Source: Raineyella sp044508675
Lineage (GTDB): Bacteria > Actinomycetota > Actinomycetes > Propionibacteriales > Propionibacteriaceae
NCBI GenBank assembly: GCA_044508675.1
Contig: JBIQHF010000005.1
Location: 104,484-168,483, forward strand
DNA: 64,000 bases
Direction: 5' to 3'
Position 1 is the stretch's first letter; each line of letters starts with the position of its first letter. The translations under genes and the position numbers were made by a program. Under the pieces are notes generated by a model. It was not told where the DNA came from and did not search any database. It saw only the letters and a list, made by a program, of their open reading frames with translations. Of this stretch, positions 17,996-27,334 are shown piece by piece.

Positions 17996-18050
17996 TCGAC
18001 TTCGGGTGAGCCGCAGCAGCAGAATCAACGGCGAGGGTGCAGGGGACGAG

Positions 18051-21000
18051 ATGGTGGTCGACACGATGGGCGTACTCCGCGAGAGCGCGGGGATCACGAC
18101 CACCCTGGCGCTGTCCGATACCGGGGAGCGGGTGGTCGTACGACGCCTGGATCCCTCCCGGACCTGGAACTGGAGCCGGCAGTGGCTCGAGGACGAGCTC
18201 GAGGCCATCCGCCGGGCCCGGCTGTCCCACGTAGAGACCACCGAGATCGTCGAGTGGGGCGCGGACCGGGCCAGCCTCACCCGCCGGTACATCGTCGGTC
18301 AGGACATCCGCGAATGGTTCGCGCGGGTGCCACGGCCCGCGCCGGCCGGGCAGTTGCAGGTGATGTGCACGCTGTTCGACGTCCTGGCCCAGCTGCACCG
18401 CTTGGGCATCGCCCACGGGGGGATCCACCCGTCGAACATCATTATCGAGGACGGGACCGACCACCTGGTCCTCCTCGACGCCGGAGTGACACGGACCCAG
18501 CTGGCCGGAGCCCATCCGTTCGAGGGGCCGGAGGCCCGCTACCTGCTCCCGGAGCCTGCGGGACCGGCCCACTCCAGGGCAGGTTTCACCACCGACCTGC
18601 ATGCCGCGGGCTGGGTGCTCCTGGAGGGCATCGCGGAGGCGAACCACACCTCCAGCGCGCTGCGCCGGAGTAGTCGTCCGGTCCGTACGGTCACCGAGCT
18701 CGCCACGCTGCTCGATATCGTCGGCGTGCCCTGCCCCCTGCGCCCGATCTTCCTCGCCCTGCTGAACCCCGGATCGGGGCCCCGCCACGACAGCGCCGAA
18801 GAGGTGCTGGCCGCGCTCGAAGCAGTCCTGGCGACCGGTGAGGGTGGGACCGAGACCACCGATGACACCACTGCACCCACGGTCTCGTACGCGGAACCTC
18901 CCCTGGTCGGCAGGCAGGACGAGCTGGCCACGCTGATCGCCTGCACGGACGGGGCCCGCCGCTCGTCCGGGACCGTCGCCTGCCTCAGCGGGGCCTCCGG
19001 CCTGGGCAAGAGCCGCCTGCTCGACGCCGTCGCCGCCCATGCGGTCGAGAACGGGATGGCCGTGGTGCGGGCCGGGGCCTTCGACCACGCGCCGGCCCGC
19101 CCGCTGGGCCTGTTCGCCGGGCCGATCCAGACCCTTCTCGCCCACCTCGCCGACCACCCGTCCGAGGCGGCGCGGGTGCGGGAACAGTTGGGGGACCAGC
19201 TGCCCGCCGTCCTGCAGCAGCTGCCGGAGCTGGCCGAGGTGCTCGGGGAGATGTCGGTCGCCCAGCAGCCGGCGACGAACCGTGGCCCCAGTCCGATCTC
19301 CGCCGCCCCCACCGCGGTGGCACGCCTCCTGCTCGCCGCCTTCGGCGGGGACCGGCCCGGGCTGGTCATCGTCGATGACTGCCAATGGGCCGACGACCTC
19401 AGCTGGCGGGTGATCGCCAAGCTGGCCGCGGCCATCTCGAGCTCCGCCGCCCACGTGTCGCTGATCTGCTCCTACCACCCGCAGGCAGCGACCAACGTGG
19501 AGGCGTGGGGGATCGAGGACCTGGCGTGCGTCGACCTCCAGCCGCTGTCGGCCGCCGACACCGAGACGCTGATCCGGTCCTTCGGCGAAGCGATCCCCGA
19601 CCAGGTGCTCCCGTACGTGCTGCACTCCTCGCGGGGCAATCCACTCGAGACCCTGCTGGCCTTCCAGGCGCTGCTCGACTCCTCGGCGCTGACCCACCGC
19701 CCGGACGGCTGGGTCGTCGATGATGCCGCCCTGGCCGAAATGGCCGCACCAGCGGGCCAGCAGCGCACCGCCGCCGTCGAACCGGAACACGTCCCCGGCG
19801 GCGCCTTCGTCGCCTTCCGGCTCCAGATGCTGTCGCCGGCGGCCCAGCAGGCACTGCGCCAGGGGGCGGTGCTGGGGCGCCGGTTCGCGCCCGGCCTGCT
19901 GTGCCGGGCACTCGGCGCCTCCCCCGCAAAGGTCGCCCCACTCCTCGCCGAGGGGTACGGGCGAGGTTTCGTCCGCAAGGTGGTGGATGCCGACGAGTAC
20001 GAGTTCACCCACGACCGGTTCCGCGACGGTGTCCTCAGCACGCTCTCCTGTGACGCGCGCCGCGAGCTCCACCTCCGCGCGGCCCGGGCCCTGCAGTCCG
20101 ACCCCGGCGCGGCCGACTACGACATCGCCTACCACTACGACCGTGCCGGCCATGTCGTCCCCGCCATGCCGTACGCCCTGCGCGCGGGTGAGGCCGGCCT
20201 GCGACGCAACGCCCTCGACGTCGCGGAGGACAACTTCCGGATCGCCGCCGCCGGGCTCGCGGCGGGCGAGCCCGACGACACTGCGAGGTTCCGGGTCCAC
20301 GAGGGCCTGGGCACTGTGCACATGCTGCTTGGCAATTACGATCCCGCGGCGCGTGAACTGAGCCTGGCGTACGAACTGACCGGTACGCGCGTCGCCCCCG
20401 AGTCGGCCCGGCTCGCCACACTCCTGGGTGAGCTGGCCTTCAAGACCGGGCGCTTCAACGAGGCCACCCCGTGGATGCATCGCGCCATGGCGGACCTGGG
20501 TATCCGCGTCCCCCGAAGCTCGGCGCTGGCAGCGGCCGGCGTGCTCGTGGAGACGGTCCGCCTGGGTCTGGGCTGGTTGCAGCGCCGCGTCCGTCGGCCC
20601 CGTACGGAGACCGCCCGGGCCGAGCGGAACCGGCTTGCCGCCAGGATCCACAACCGTCTGGTCTACGAGTGGTGGTTCGTCCGGTCCCCGATCTGGGTGC
20701 TCCTGGCCATCGTCCGGGGCCTGCGCTTCGCCGAGGCCTCCGGTAGCATCCGGGAACGCGCCCAGGCGTACTCCAGCGCCGCGCTGATCTCCGGGGTGGC
20801 ACCGGTGGTCGCCCCGCTCGCCCTGCGGCTGGCCGACCGCTCCCTGCGGCTGCGCCAGCGGGCCGACGAGGGCTGGGGGATCGCCCAGTCGCACCACTTC
20901 CGGGGCTTCGTGCTGCACGCCGCACGTCGCTATGAGGAGGCGATTGCGGCGTTCGACACGGCGATCGCCTCCTTCGACATCGTCGGCGACCGCTGGGAAC

Positions 21001-22796
21001 AGGTGGCGGCGATGTGGCAGAAGTCGCTGTGCCTGGCCGCCCTCGGGCGGCTGCACGAGGCGGGGGTGCTGGCCCGGGACACCTTCTGGGAGAGCAAGCG
21101 CCGCGGTGACCGGATCGGGACCGGGACCGCGCTCGGGATCTGGGTCCGATGTTCACCCAGGGACGTCGACATGGACACCATCACCAGGGAGTTGCGCCAG
21201 ACCGATCCGGACGACCACCACACCATGGCGATGCTGCAGGCGGCCCGCGGCTGGCGACTGGTCCACGCGGAGCAGTACGCGCCGGCCCTGGACGCCTTCG
21301 AGCAGGCCGAGGAACTGCTCCGCAGCTCCGGGGTCCAGAACCACTTCGTGGCGCCGATCCGGACCCGCCACCTGCAGGTGCTCCGGCTGGCCCGCGAGAC
21401 CGGACTCCCGGTCTGGACGGCCGAGGGCCGGCTCCAGGTCAGGAACGCCCGGCGGATGCTGGCGAGCAGCCGCTGGTCGATCCTGGTGTTCCGGACCGAA
21501 CGGCCGGAGGTCCTGCGGGAGCAGGCACTCATGCACTTCGCGCTCGGGCACCGGTGGCGAGGCCGTCGCCTGCTGGGAAGGGCGGCCGGCAGCGCCGCTC
21601 GCCACGGCATGGCCGGAGAGCTGACCGCCTGCGCACTCGTCGCCAACCGAGTGGGCCTGGCGCCCCGGCGGGGCCCGCTCGGCTCACTGCCGACGGTGAC
21701 GCAGGCGTGTCGGCAGTGGGGGATCCGGGTCGATCGCGGGATCGTCGAGGCCGGCGGGACGGGAGCCTTCACCCACCGGGACCCGTCACGACACCAGGCA
21801 CTGCTGGATGCCGTCGCTGGCATCGTCGGGGCCGATGAGGTGGCGGAGGTGCTCGACCGGTTGCGCGATGCCGTCTTCAGCACGACCACCGCGCGGCGCG
21901 TCGAGATCGTCCGTGGACCGGACATCGAGGTGGCCGAATCGGCGTCGGCGGCCCCTGAGAGCCACGGGTCCGGTGGGCCGCCCGAGATGAAGCTCACCGA
22001 GCGGAGCCGGCATCCCATCGTCGCCGGTGAGGACGCCGACGCCGATGACGACGCCATGGTCATCGCGGCGTTCCCCACCGGGGAGCGGGACCACCACTCA
22101 CCGACGGTCGAGGTGCTGGCCGCCCTGGCCGGCGCCTCGATCAGGCACGAGAAGCTGCGTCGGGAGTCGATGGGTGCCATCGTTGCGGTCCAGGAGGCCG
22201 AGCGCGGCCGGATCGCCCGGGACCTGCACGACGAGTTCGGCTTCCTGTCGGCCAGCATGATGGACGGTCTGCGCACACTCGAGCATGCGACCGACCCGGC
22301 CACCCGCCAGTCCGCGGCCGCGGACCTACGGGCGATCATCCGCCAGGGCGTCCAGGCGGCACGGGCCGTCGCCTGGTCGCTGCGTCCTTCGGGCCTGGAG
22401 GACCTGGGGTTCATCGGCTGCGTCGAGCAGTACGTGGATGATTGCCGCCACCTGTACCCGATCCGGATCGAGTTCACGGCGACCGGGCCGGTCCCGGAGG
22501 TGTCGGAGTCGGCCGCGATCGCGGTCTTCCGGATCGTGCAGGAGGCGCTGACCAACGTCGGCCGGCACAGTGGGGCGAGCGAGGCGAGCGTCATCGTCGT
22601 CTCCAGCCCCGAGAGCGTTCGGGCGGTGATCGAGGACAATGGGATGGGGTTCGACGTCGAACGGGCCGCGCAGGGCACCTCGCTCGGGCTGGTCGGCATG
22701 CGCGAGCGTGCCCGGCTGGTCGGCGGGAGGCTGTCGGTCGAGTCCCATGCCGGACTCGGCACGACGATCATGGTGGAGGTGCCGCTCACGCCATGA
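18051..22796 (+). CDS. bphS: Giant sensor histidine kinase with kinase-like and AAA+ domains (BphS/BpdS type)
   Basis: 1581 residues, close to the roughly 1.6k residues of the Rhodococcus biphenyl sensor kinases. Domain order: a Ser/Thr-kinase-like region (residues 1-290); a STAND/AAA-like ATPase with Walker A GASGLGKS (314-321) and Walker B LVIVDDCQWADD (about 438-450); a long TPR-like helical region (about 660-1250); and a histidine kinase with His1393 in RDLHDEFGFLSASM, an N box in VQEALTNVGRHSG and a G box DNGMGF. The kinase-like catalytic loop reads HGGIHPSN, so the HRD aspartate is missing and DFG reads DAG; it is probably a pseudokinase. The ATG has AGGGGACGAG upstream. No membrane segment, so the inducer is probably sensed in the cytoplasm. 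Confidence 0.85.
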   Translation: MVVDTMGVLRESAGITTTLALSDTGERVVVRRLDPSRTWNWSRQWLEDELEAIRRARLSHVETTEIVEWGADRASLTRRYIVGQDIREWFARVPRPAPAGQLQVMCTLFDVLAQLHRLGIAHGGIHPSNIIIEDGTDHLVLLDAGVTRTQLAGAHPFEGPEARYLLPEPAGPAHSRAGFTTDLHAAGWVLLEGIAEANHTSSALRRSSRPVRTVTELATLLDIVGVPCPLRPIFLALLNPGSGPRHDSAEEVLAALEAVLATGEGGTETTDDTTAPTVSYAEPPLVGRQDELATLIACTDGARRSSGTVACLSGASGLGKSRLLDAVAAHAVENGMAVVRAGAFDHAPARPLGLFAGPIQTLLAHLADHPSEAARVREQLGDQLPAVLQQLPELAEVLGEMSVAQQPATNRGPSPISAAPTAVARLLLAAFGGDRPGLVIVDDCQWADDLSWRVIAKLAAAISSSAAHVSLICSYHPQAATNVEAWGIEDLACVDLQPLSAADTETLIRSFGEAIPDQVLPYVLHSSRGNPLETLLAFQALLDSSALTHRPDGWVVDDAALAEMAAPAGQQRTAAVEPEHVPGGAFVAFRLQMLSPAAQQALRQGAVLGRRFAPGLLCRALGASPAKVAPLLAEGYGRGFVRKVVDADEYEFTHDRFRDGVLSTLSCDARRELHLRAARALQSDPGAADYDIAYHYDRAGHVVPAMPYALRAGEAGLRRNALDVAEDNFRIAAAGLAAGEPDDTARFRVHEGLGTVHMLLGNYDPAARELSLAYELTGTRVAPESARLATLLGELAFKTGRFNEATPWMHRAMADLGIRVPRSSALAAAGVLVETVRLGLGWLQRRVRRPRTETARAERNRLAARIHNRLVYEWWFVRSPIWVLLAIVRGLRFAEASGSIRERAQAYSSAALISGVAPVVAPLALRLADRSLRLRQRADEGWGIAQSHHFRGFVLHAARRYEEAIAAFDTAIASFDIVGDRWEQVAAMWQKSLCLAALGRLHEAGVLARDTFWESKRRGDRIGTGTALGIWVRCSPRDVDMDTITRELRQTDPDDHHTMAMLQAARGWRLVHAEQYAPALDAFEQAEELLRSSGVQNHFVAPIRTRHLQVLRLARETGLPVWTAEGRLQVRNARRMLASSRWSILVFRTERPEVLREQALMHFALGHRWRGRRLLGRAAGSAARHGMAGELTACALVANRVGLAPRRGPLGSLPTVTQACRQWGIRVDRGIVEAGGTGAFTHRDPSRHQALLDAVAGIVGADEVAEVLDRLRDAVFSTTTARRVEIVRGPDIEVAESASAAPESHGSGGPPEMKLTERSRHPIVAGEDADADDDAMVIAAFPTGERDHHSPTVEVLAALAGASIRHEKLRRESMGAIVAVQEAERGRIARDLHDEFGFLSASMMDGLRTLEHATDPATRQSAAADLRAIIRQGVQAARAVAWSLRPSGLEDLGFIGCVEQYVDDCRHLYPIRIEFTATGPVPEVSESAAIAVFRIVQEALTNVGRHSGASEASVIVVSSPESVRAVIEDNGMGFDVERAAQGTSLGLVGMRERARLVGGRLSVESHAGLGTTIMVEVPLTP

Positions 22797-23422
22797 CCAG
22801 GATCGTCGTGTGTGATGACCATGGGCTCTTCCGGTCCGGGATCCAGCGGATCCTGGAGGAGACGAGCGAGTTCGACGTCGTGGCCACCGCCTCGTCCGGA
22901 CAGCAGTTGCTGCCGATCCTGGCCGAGCTGCAGCCGGACCTGTTGGTGCTCGACATCCGGCTGAACGACGCCAACGGATTGGACCTGTTGGAACAGGTCC
23001 TGGCGGTGTCCCCGGCCACCCGCGTGGTGATGCTGAGCATGTTCGGTGCCCGAGGCTACATCGAGAAGGCCAAGGCCCGGGGCGCCCGCGGCTACGTCAC
23101 CAAGGAATGCCTCGACGACGAGCTCATCTCGGTCCTGCAGGCAGTGATGAGGGACGAGGGCTTCGTGTCCTCCCGGCCGGGCGGCGCGGAGGACGCCGCC
23201 GCCGGCACCTCGAGGCACGCGAACATCGATGCCCTGTCCTCCAGGGAGCTCGAGGTGATGAAGCTGATCGCTTCAGGCCTGACGAACACCGAGATCGCCG
23301 AAGAGCTGACGGTCTCGCCCCGTACGGTCGAGAGCCACCGCGCCAGCATCCAGCGCAAGCTGGAGATCCGCACCCGCGCCGAGTTGGCCCGGATCGCCCG
23401 GGACGAGGGCCTGCTGGACTGA
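22793..23422 (+). CDS. bphT: LuxR/NarL-type response regulator, probable partner of BphS
   Basis: 209 residues, the length known for Rhodococcus BphT. Receiver domain: VCDDHGLFRSG, phosphoacceptor Asp54 in LVLDIRLND, and Lys in YVTKECLDD. The C-terminal HTH is LSSRELEVMKLIASGLTN, TEIAEELTVSPRTVESHR. Its ATG overlaps the bphS stop (ATGA), so the two are translated together. By analogy it activates the bph operon when phosphorylated; that is inference. Confidence 0.88.
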   Translation: MTRIVVCDDHGLFRSGIQRILEETSEFDVVATASSGQQLLPILAELQPDLLVLDIRLNDANGLDLLEQVLAVSPATRVVMLSMFGARGYIEKAKARGARGYVTKECLDDELISVLQAVMRDEGFVSSRPGGAEDAAAGTSRHANIDALSSRELEVMKLIASGLTNTEIAEELTVSPRTVESHRASIQRKLEIRTRAELARIARDEGLLD

Positions 23423-23625
23423 CCGGGGTCATGGGATCGAGCGTACGATCGTCCCTGGACCTGCCGGCGTCGGGCCGGCGACCCACCGGACCACCTGGAA
23501 ATGGGTAGAAGGTCTCTGACCGAACTCGGAAAGGATCCTGCTAGCTAATGGAGGCGGGCCTCATGGGGCTACCCCTCCTCGCGCCCGTCGGCCAGACTGG
23601 GCGCAACGACGGAGGGAGCGGGACC

Positions 23626-24240
23626 TTGACCAGTCTGAAGTGGACGACCAGCCTGAAGAGGCCGGCCGACCGGCGCAGCATGACGACCGCTGTGGTGGCA
23701 GGGATCGCCGCGGTGCTGCTCGCCGGCTGCACCCCCGGCCAGGGTGCCGCGGGACCGACACCGACCTGGAGCTGCCTGCCCGACGGCACCGATGAGCCCT
23801 GCACGGCCGAGAAGGCCCTGGCCCAGGCCGAGGAGGCCGAGGCGAACGAGGCGTACGACGCGGCCATGCTGGCCTACCGGGAGTTCATGGCCGAACGCAA
23901 CCGGCTGATGATGGAGGGCGGCACGCCTTCCCCCACCCCGGAGATGGAGCGGTTGGCCTCCGGGGAGTACCTGGACAGCATGGGCACGTTCCTCGCCTCG
24001 GCTCACGAGGCCGGCCGCCGGACGTCCGGACCGATCGAGGTCACGCTGCTGGAGCCGCTCTCCTACCACGGCGACCAGGTCAAGCTGACCGCCTGCGAGG
24101 ACGCGCGCGGGGTCTACGTCGTGGACGGCCCGATGTCGGTCCCCGGCCGGCTCGGGGCGGTCACCCTCCTGGTCGAGCGATCGGAGCAGGGATGGAAGAT
24201 CGCCCAGGGCGCCGATGCTGACCCCTCCCGATGCCCCTGA
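23626..24240 (+). CDS. Putative lipoprotein
   Basis: 204 residues from a TTG start that has a well-placed GGAGGG. The signal peptide has a twin-basic start, hydrophobic core TTAVVAGIAAVLLAGC and lipobox LLAGC, so a lipid-anchored surface protein is expected. After a short linker there is an Ala/Glu-rich amphipathic helix (AEKALAQAEEAEANEAYDAA), then a compact domain with two cysteines (TACEDARGVYVVDG, DPSRCP) that looks like small secreted NTF2-type domains. An ATG at 23680 would remove the basic start. No family recognised. Confidence 0.65.
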   Translation: MTSLKWTTSLKRPADRRSMTTAVVAGIAAVLLAGCTPGQGAAGPTPTWSCLPDGTDEPCTAEKALAQAEEAEANEAYDAAMLAYREFMAERNRLMMEGGTPSPTPEMERLASGEYLDSMGTFLASAHEAGRRTSGPIEVTLLEPLSYHGDQVKLTACEDARGVYVVDGPMSVPGRLGAVTLLVERSEQGWKIAQGADADPSRCP

Positions 24241-24352
24241 CCCCGGGGCGTACGCGAGGGGCGGGGCGGGTGGGCATGACCATGATCCGCGGGTGAGCCG
24301 AGGTGCCGCCAGGCACTAGAGTTGGGCCATCCGAGTGGAAGAAGGAGGCCGC

Positions 24353-25627
24353 ATGCCCCGCATCGTCCAGAAGTACGGCGGATCGTCGGTGGAGGACGCC
24401 GACGCGATCAAGCGCGTGGCGCGCCGTGTGCTGGCAGCCAAACAGGCGGGCAACGAGGTCGTCGTGGTGATCTCCGCGATGGGGGACACGACCGATGAAC
24501 TGATGGACCTGGCGCTGCAGGTCTCGCCGATGCCGAAGGCGCGCGAGCTCGACATGCTGCTGACCACCGGTGAGCGGCAGTCCGCGGCACTGCTGGCGAT
24601 GGCGCTGTCCGACCTGGGCGCCGAGGCCCGCTCCTACACCGGTTCGCAGGCCGGCGTGATCACCACCGCCCGGCACGGCGACGCCCGGATCATCGACATC
24701 ACCCCCGGTCGGATCGCGGACGCGCTGGGCGAGGGCAACGTGGTCATCGTCGCCGGCTTCCAGGGCGTCTCCCAGGACACCAAGGACGTCACCACGCTCG
24801 GCCGCGGCGCCTCCGACACCACGGCGGTCGCCCTCGCCGCCGCCTTGGAGGCCGACTACTGCGAGATCTACTCCGACGTGGACGGCGTCTTCACCGCCGA
24901 CCCGCGGATCGTTCCGGCCGCCCGCAGGATCCCCGAGATCTCGTATGAGGAGATGCTCGAGATGGCCGCCAACGGCGCGAAGATCCTGCACCTGCGGTGC
25001 GTGGAGTACGCCCGGCGCGAGATGATGCCGGTCCACGTACGGTCCTCGTTCACCGATAACCCCGGCACCTGGGTCAAGCCCCTCAAGGAAGTCAAGAAAG
25101 GACCTGGCATGGAGGCAGCACTGATCACCGGCATCGCCCACGAGCGCGGCGAGGCGAAGATCACCGTGGTCGGTGTGCCCGACCAGGTCGGTCGCGCGGC
25201 AGCCATCTTCACCGCCCTCGGTGAGGCGGACGTCAACATCGACGTGATCGTGCAGAACGTCTCGCGGGTCGACACCTCCCGCACCGACATCTCCTTCACC
25301 CTGGCCACCGGGCAGTCCCGTACGGCGATCCAGACCCTGAAGGCCATCCAGGACGAGGTCGGCTTCCAGGAGCTGCTCTACGACGACCAGATCGGCAAGG
25401 TCTCCGTGATCGGCGTCGGCATGCGCTCCCATCCGGGCGTCACCGCCAAATTCTTCCAGGCCCTCGCCGACGCCGGGGTCAACATCAGCATGATCTCCAC
25501 CTCCGAGATCCGGATCTCGGTGGTCGTTGACCAGGACGACGTCAACCAGGCCGTCCGCGCCGCGCACAAGGCATTCGGGCTCGACGCCGAGGGCGAGGCG
25601 GTGGTGTACGCGGGCACCGGCCGCTGA
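24353..25627 (+). CDS. lysC: Aspartokinase (alpha chain)
   Basis: 424 residues. The kinase domain starts IVQKYGGSSVEDADAIKRVA and has TTLGRGASDTTAVALAAALE; two ACT domains form the C-terminal third (AKITVVGVPDQVGRAAAIF and KVSVIGVGMRSHPGVTAKFF). It phosphorylates aspartate in the first step to lysine, threonine and methionine. The ATG follows GAAGGAGG; a longer start is not needed. Length matches the Corynebacterium alpha subunit (421). No asd gene follows here, unlike the common lysC-asd pair. The next gene is convergent. Confidence 0.93.
   Translation: MPRIVQKYGGSSVEDADAIKRVARRVLAAKQAGNEVVVVISAMGDTTDELMDLALQVSPMPKARELDMLLTTGERQSAALLAMALSDLGAEARSYTGSQAGVITTARHGDARIIDITPGRIADALGEGNVVIVAGFQGVSQDTKDVTTLGRGASDTTAVALAAALEADYCEIYSDVDGVFTADPRIVPAARRIPEISYEEMLEMAANGAKILHLRCVEYARREMMPVHVRSSFTDNPGTWVKPLKEVKKGPGMEAALITGIAHERGEAKITVVGVPDQVGRAAAIFTALGEADVNIDVIVQNVSRVDTSRTDISFTLATGQSRTAIQTLKAIQDEVGFQELLYDDQIGKVSVIGVGMRSHPGVTAKFFQALADAGVNISMISTSEIRISVVVDQDDVNQAVRAAHKAFGLDAEGEAVVYAGTGR
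25109..25627 (+). CDS. Aspartokinase beta subunit from an internal in-frame start
   Basis: Within lysC an in-frame ATG at 25109 follows AAGAAAGGACCTGGC, a good ribosome site. It would make a 172-residue protein comprising only the two ACT domains. This is exactly the arrangement and length of the beta subunit known in Corynebacterium glutamicum, where alpha and beta form the feedback-regulated enzyme. Expression here is inferred from sequence only. Confidence 0.6.
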   Translation: MEAALITGIAHERGEAKITVVGVPDQVGRAAAIFTALGEADVNIDVIVQNVSRVDTSRTDISFTLATGQSRTAIQTLKAIQDEVGFQELLYDDQIGKVSVIGVGMRSHPGVTAKFFQALADAGVNISMISTSEIRISVVVDQDDVNQAVRAAHKAFGLDAEGEAVVYAGTGR

Positions 25628-25652
25628 GCCGTACGCTCGCTGGACCCGGGCA

Positions 25653-27182
25653 CTACGGGGAGCCGGTCGCGGTGGCGGCCGGCTCCTTGCCATCCGGGGC
25701 CGCTCCGGCCATCGCCGCCCGGTACATCTCCCGGGCCTGCTCGTACCCGATCACCCAGCCGGTCTGGCGGATGCTGCGGTAGAAGGGGGTGGTCAGCATC
25801 TGGCCCTCGGCGTCGTACACCTCCGGGAAGCCCTGGTCGCGCAGCATCCGGGCCGCGTAGCCGGCCAGGTGTCGGCCCGCCTCGTCGAGGTAGTCCTGCC
25901 GGCCGGTGTGCCGGTGCAGCAGGACCAGCGTCTTGATGTACTCCATGCCCCAGAAGCTCCAGATCGAGTCCCCGCCGTACGAGGCCACCGCCAGGCGAAC
26001 CAGTGGGAACTGCCGGTGCGCGCGGGTGTCCGACTGGTACTTGATCGCGAGCGGCTCGGCGACCCCGGTGGCCCGGATGTGCGCCACCGACCGCTCGAAG
26101 TACTCCCGCTCGGCCGGGTCGGCCGGATCCAGGAACCCGGTGGCGAGCACGATCAGCCAGTCCGAGGAGTAGTAGTTGCCCGCCACGGCCTCGGTCGACA
26201 GGTCCTCCAGGAAGTGGCCTTGCTCCGGCAGCCAGAACCGGGACAGGATCCGCTCCTTGAGCACGGCGAGGGCCTCGGGGTCGGGGCCGGCCAGGCCCAG
26301 GCGCTCGGCCAGCTGGACGGTCTTCCACACGATGACGTTGTCGTAGAACGCCGAGGAGCGCTGGGTGATGTCCTTGGCCCCCGACAACACCAGGTCGGTG
26401 CGCACCAGCCCGGTGACCGGATCGAGCACCACCTCCAGGTAGCGTCGGTAGTGGCGTTCCAGCAAGGGCCCGTACGTCTCCAGCAACTCCTCGGCTGCGG
26501 CGACGGTGTCGAGCGGATGGACGTCCGGGGCGTACGACGCCGGCCGGCCCGGCTCGAGCCCGGCCAGTGCGGCGAGGGCGTACAGCATGCCGTAGAGCGT
26601 GTCGGAGGGGTAGGCGTAGATGTTGACGCAGGTGGCGGAGCGCCGCCCGGTCGCCACGATGGTGGTGGTCAGCTCGGGCTGCTGGGCGAAGACGCCGAGC
26701 GCGTAGCCGAGGGTCTGCAGGTAGACGAGCTCCCGGTCCTGCCAGTCGGTGCTGGAGCCGGGGATCGCCCGATCCAGCATCGGGTAGTAGAACACGCCGA
26801 GGTTGCGGACGTACAGGGCGGTGAACTGGTCCCCGGAGATCAGCAGCAGCCGTTCGGGATCGAAGCGCAGGGCATGGATGTCGGCGATGATGCCGTTGAT
26901 GGTGCCGGACCGGGACCGGGGGCTGCTCAGGTAGCGGGCGCCGAGGACGTTGACCGCGCACGAGTAGTACGCCAGCAGGCGGAAGACCGGGTGCTGGCGC
27001 AGGCCCAGGTCGGTGTTGGCGTCGCTGGTCTCGAGTCCGTCCCGGCCGAAGCGTGCCGAGTATGTGCCGCGGACGATCGTGAACCGGGTGAACGGGTTCG
27101 TGACGTAGGCGAAGGCGAGCGAGCCCAGGGCGAGGGCGCTCGACACCCCGGCCAGCAGGGGCACGGGCAGGCGACTGGACAC
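25653..27182 (-). CDS. Membrane-anchored protein with glycosidase-like (alpha/alpha) barrel
   Basis: 509 residues. An N-terminal hydrophobic segment (LLAGVSSALALGSLAFAYV) acts as a signal anchor. The rest is helical and rich in aromatics, with paired blocks such as YYPMLDRAIPGSSTDWQDRE, ITQRSSAFYDNVIVWK, FWLPEQGHFLEDL and SYGGDSIWSFWGMEYIK. The pattern is that of six-hairpin glycosidase folds (amylo-1,6-glucosidase, GH15/GH63-like), but no family or catalytic pair is assigned with confidence. It is alone on its strand between lysC and azlCD. A polysaccharide-active envelope enzyme is a guess. Confidence 0.6.
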   Translation of the reverse strand: MSSRLPVPLLAGVSSALALGSLAFAYVTNPFTRFTIVRGTYSARFGRDGLETSDANTDLGLRQHPVFRLLAYYSCAVNVLGARYLSSPRSRSGTINGIIADIHALRFDPERLLLISGDQFTALYVRNLGVFYYPMLDRAIPGSSTDWQDRELVYLQTLGYALGVFAQQPELTTTIVATGRRSATCVNIYAYPSDTLYGMLYALAALAGLEPGRPASYAPDVHPLDTVAAAEELLETYGPLLERHYRRYLEVVLDPVTGLVRTDLVLSGAKDITQRSSAFYDNVIVWKTVQLAERLGLAGPDPEALAVLKERILSRFWLPEQGHFLEDLSTEAVAGNYYSSDWLIVLATGFLDPADPAEREYFERSVAHIRATGVAEPLAIKYQSDTRAHRQFPLVRLAVASYGGDSIWSFWGMEYIKTLVLLHRHTGRQDYLDEAGRHLAGYAARMLRDQGFPEVYDAEGQMLTTPFYRSIRQTGWVIGYEQAREMYRAAMAGAAPDGKEPAATATGSP

Positions 27183-27334
27183 GGCAGCAACCTCGGGTGG
27201 GAGGCAACAGGGGACACCCCCAGCGTACGACCCCGCCGGGTCTCTCCGGGCGGGGCCGGATCGGCGCCCGGCACGCGGTAGGGTGCGGCGGACGACAGCG
27301 ATCAGGCCACGACCAGGACGAGGAGGTCAGGACG

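Noticed and set aside
17943..18050. Upstream in-frame start for bphS
   Set aside because: It lies inside the strong 17-bp hairpin and has no ribosome site; the ATG at 18051 has AGGGGACGAG and gives the length usual for BphS.
17946..21056. A long open frame (over 1000 codons) on the reverse strand opposite bphS
   Set aside because: It is a shadow of a high-GC gene: composition is Arg/Gly/Gln/Pro-rich, no domain is recognisable, and bphS on the other strand has clear motifs.
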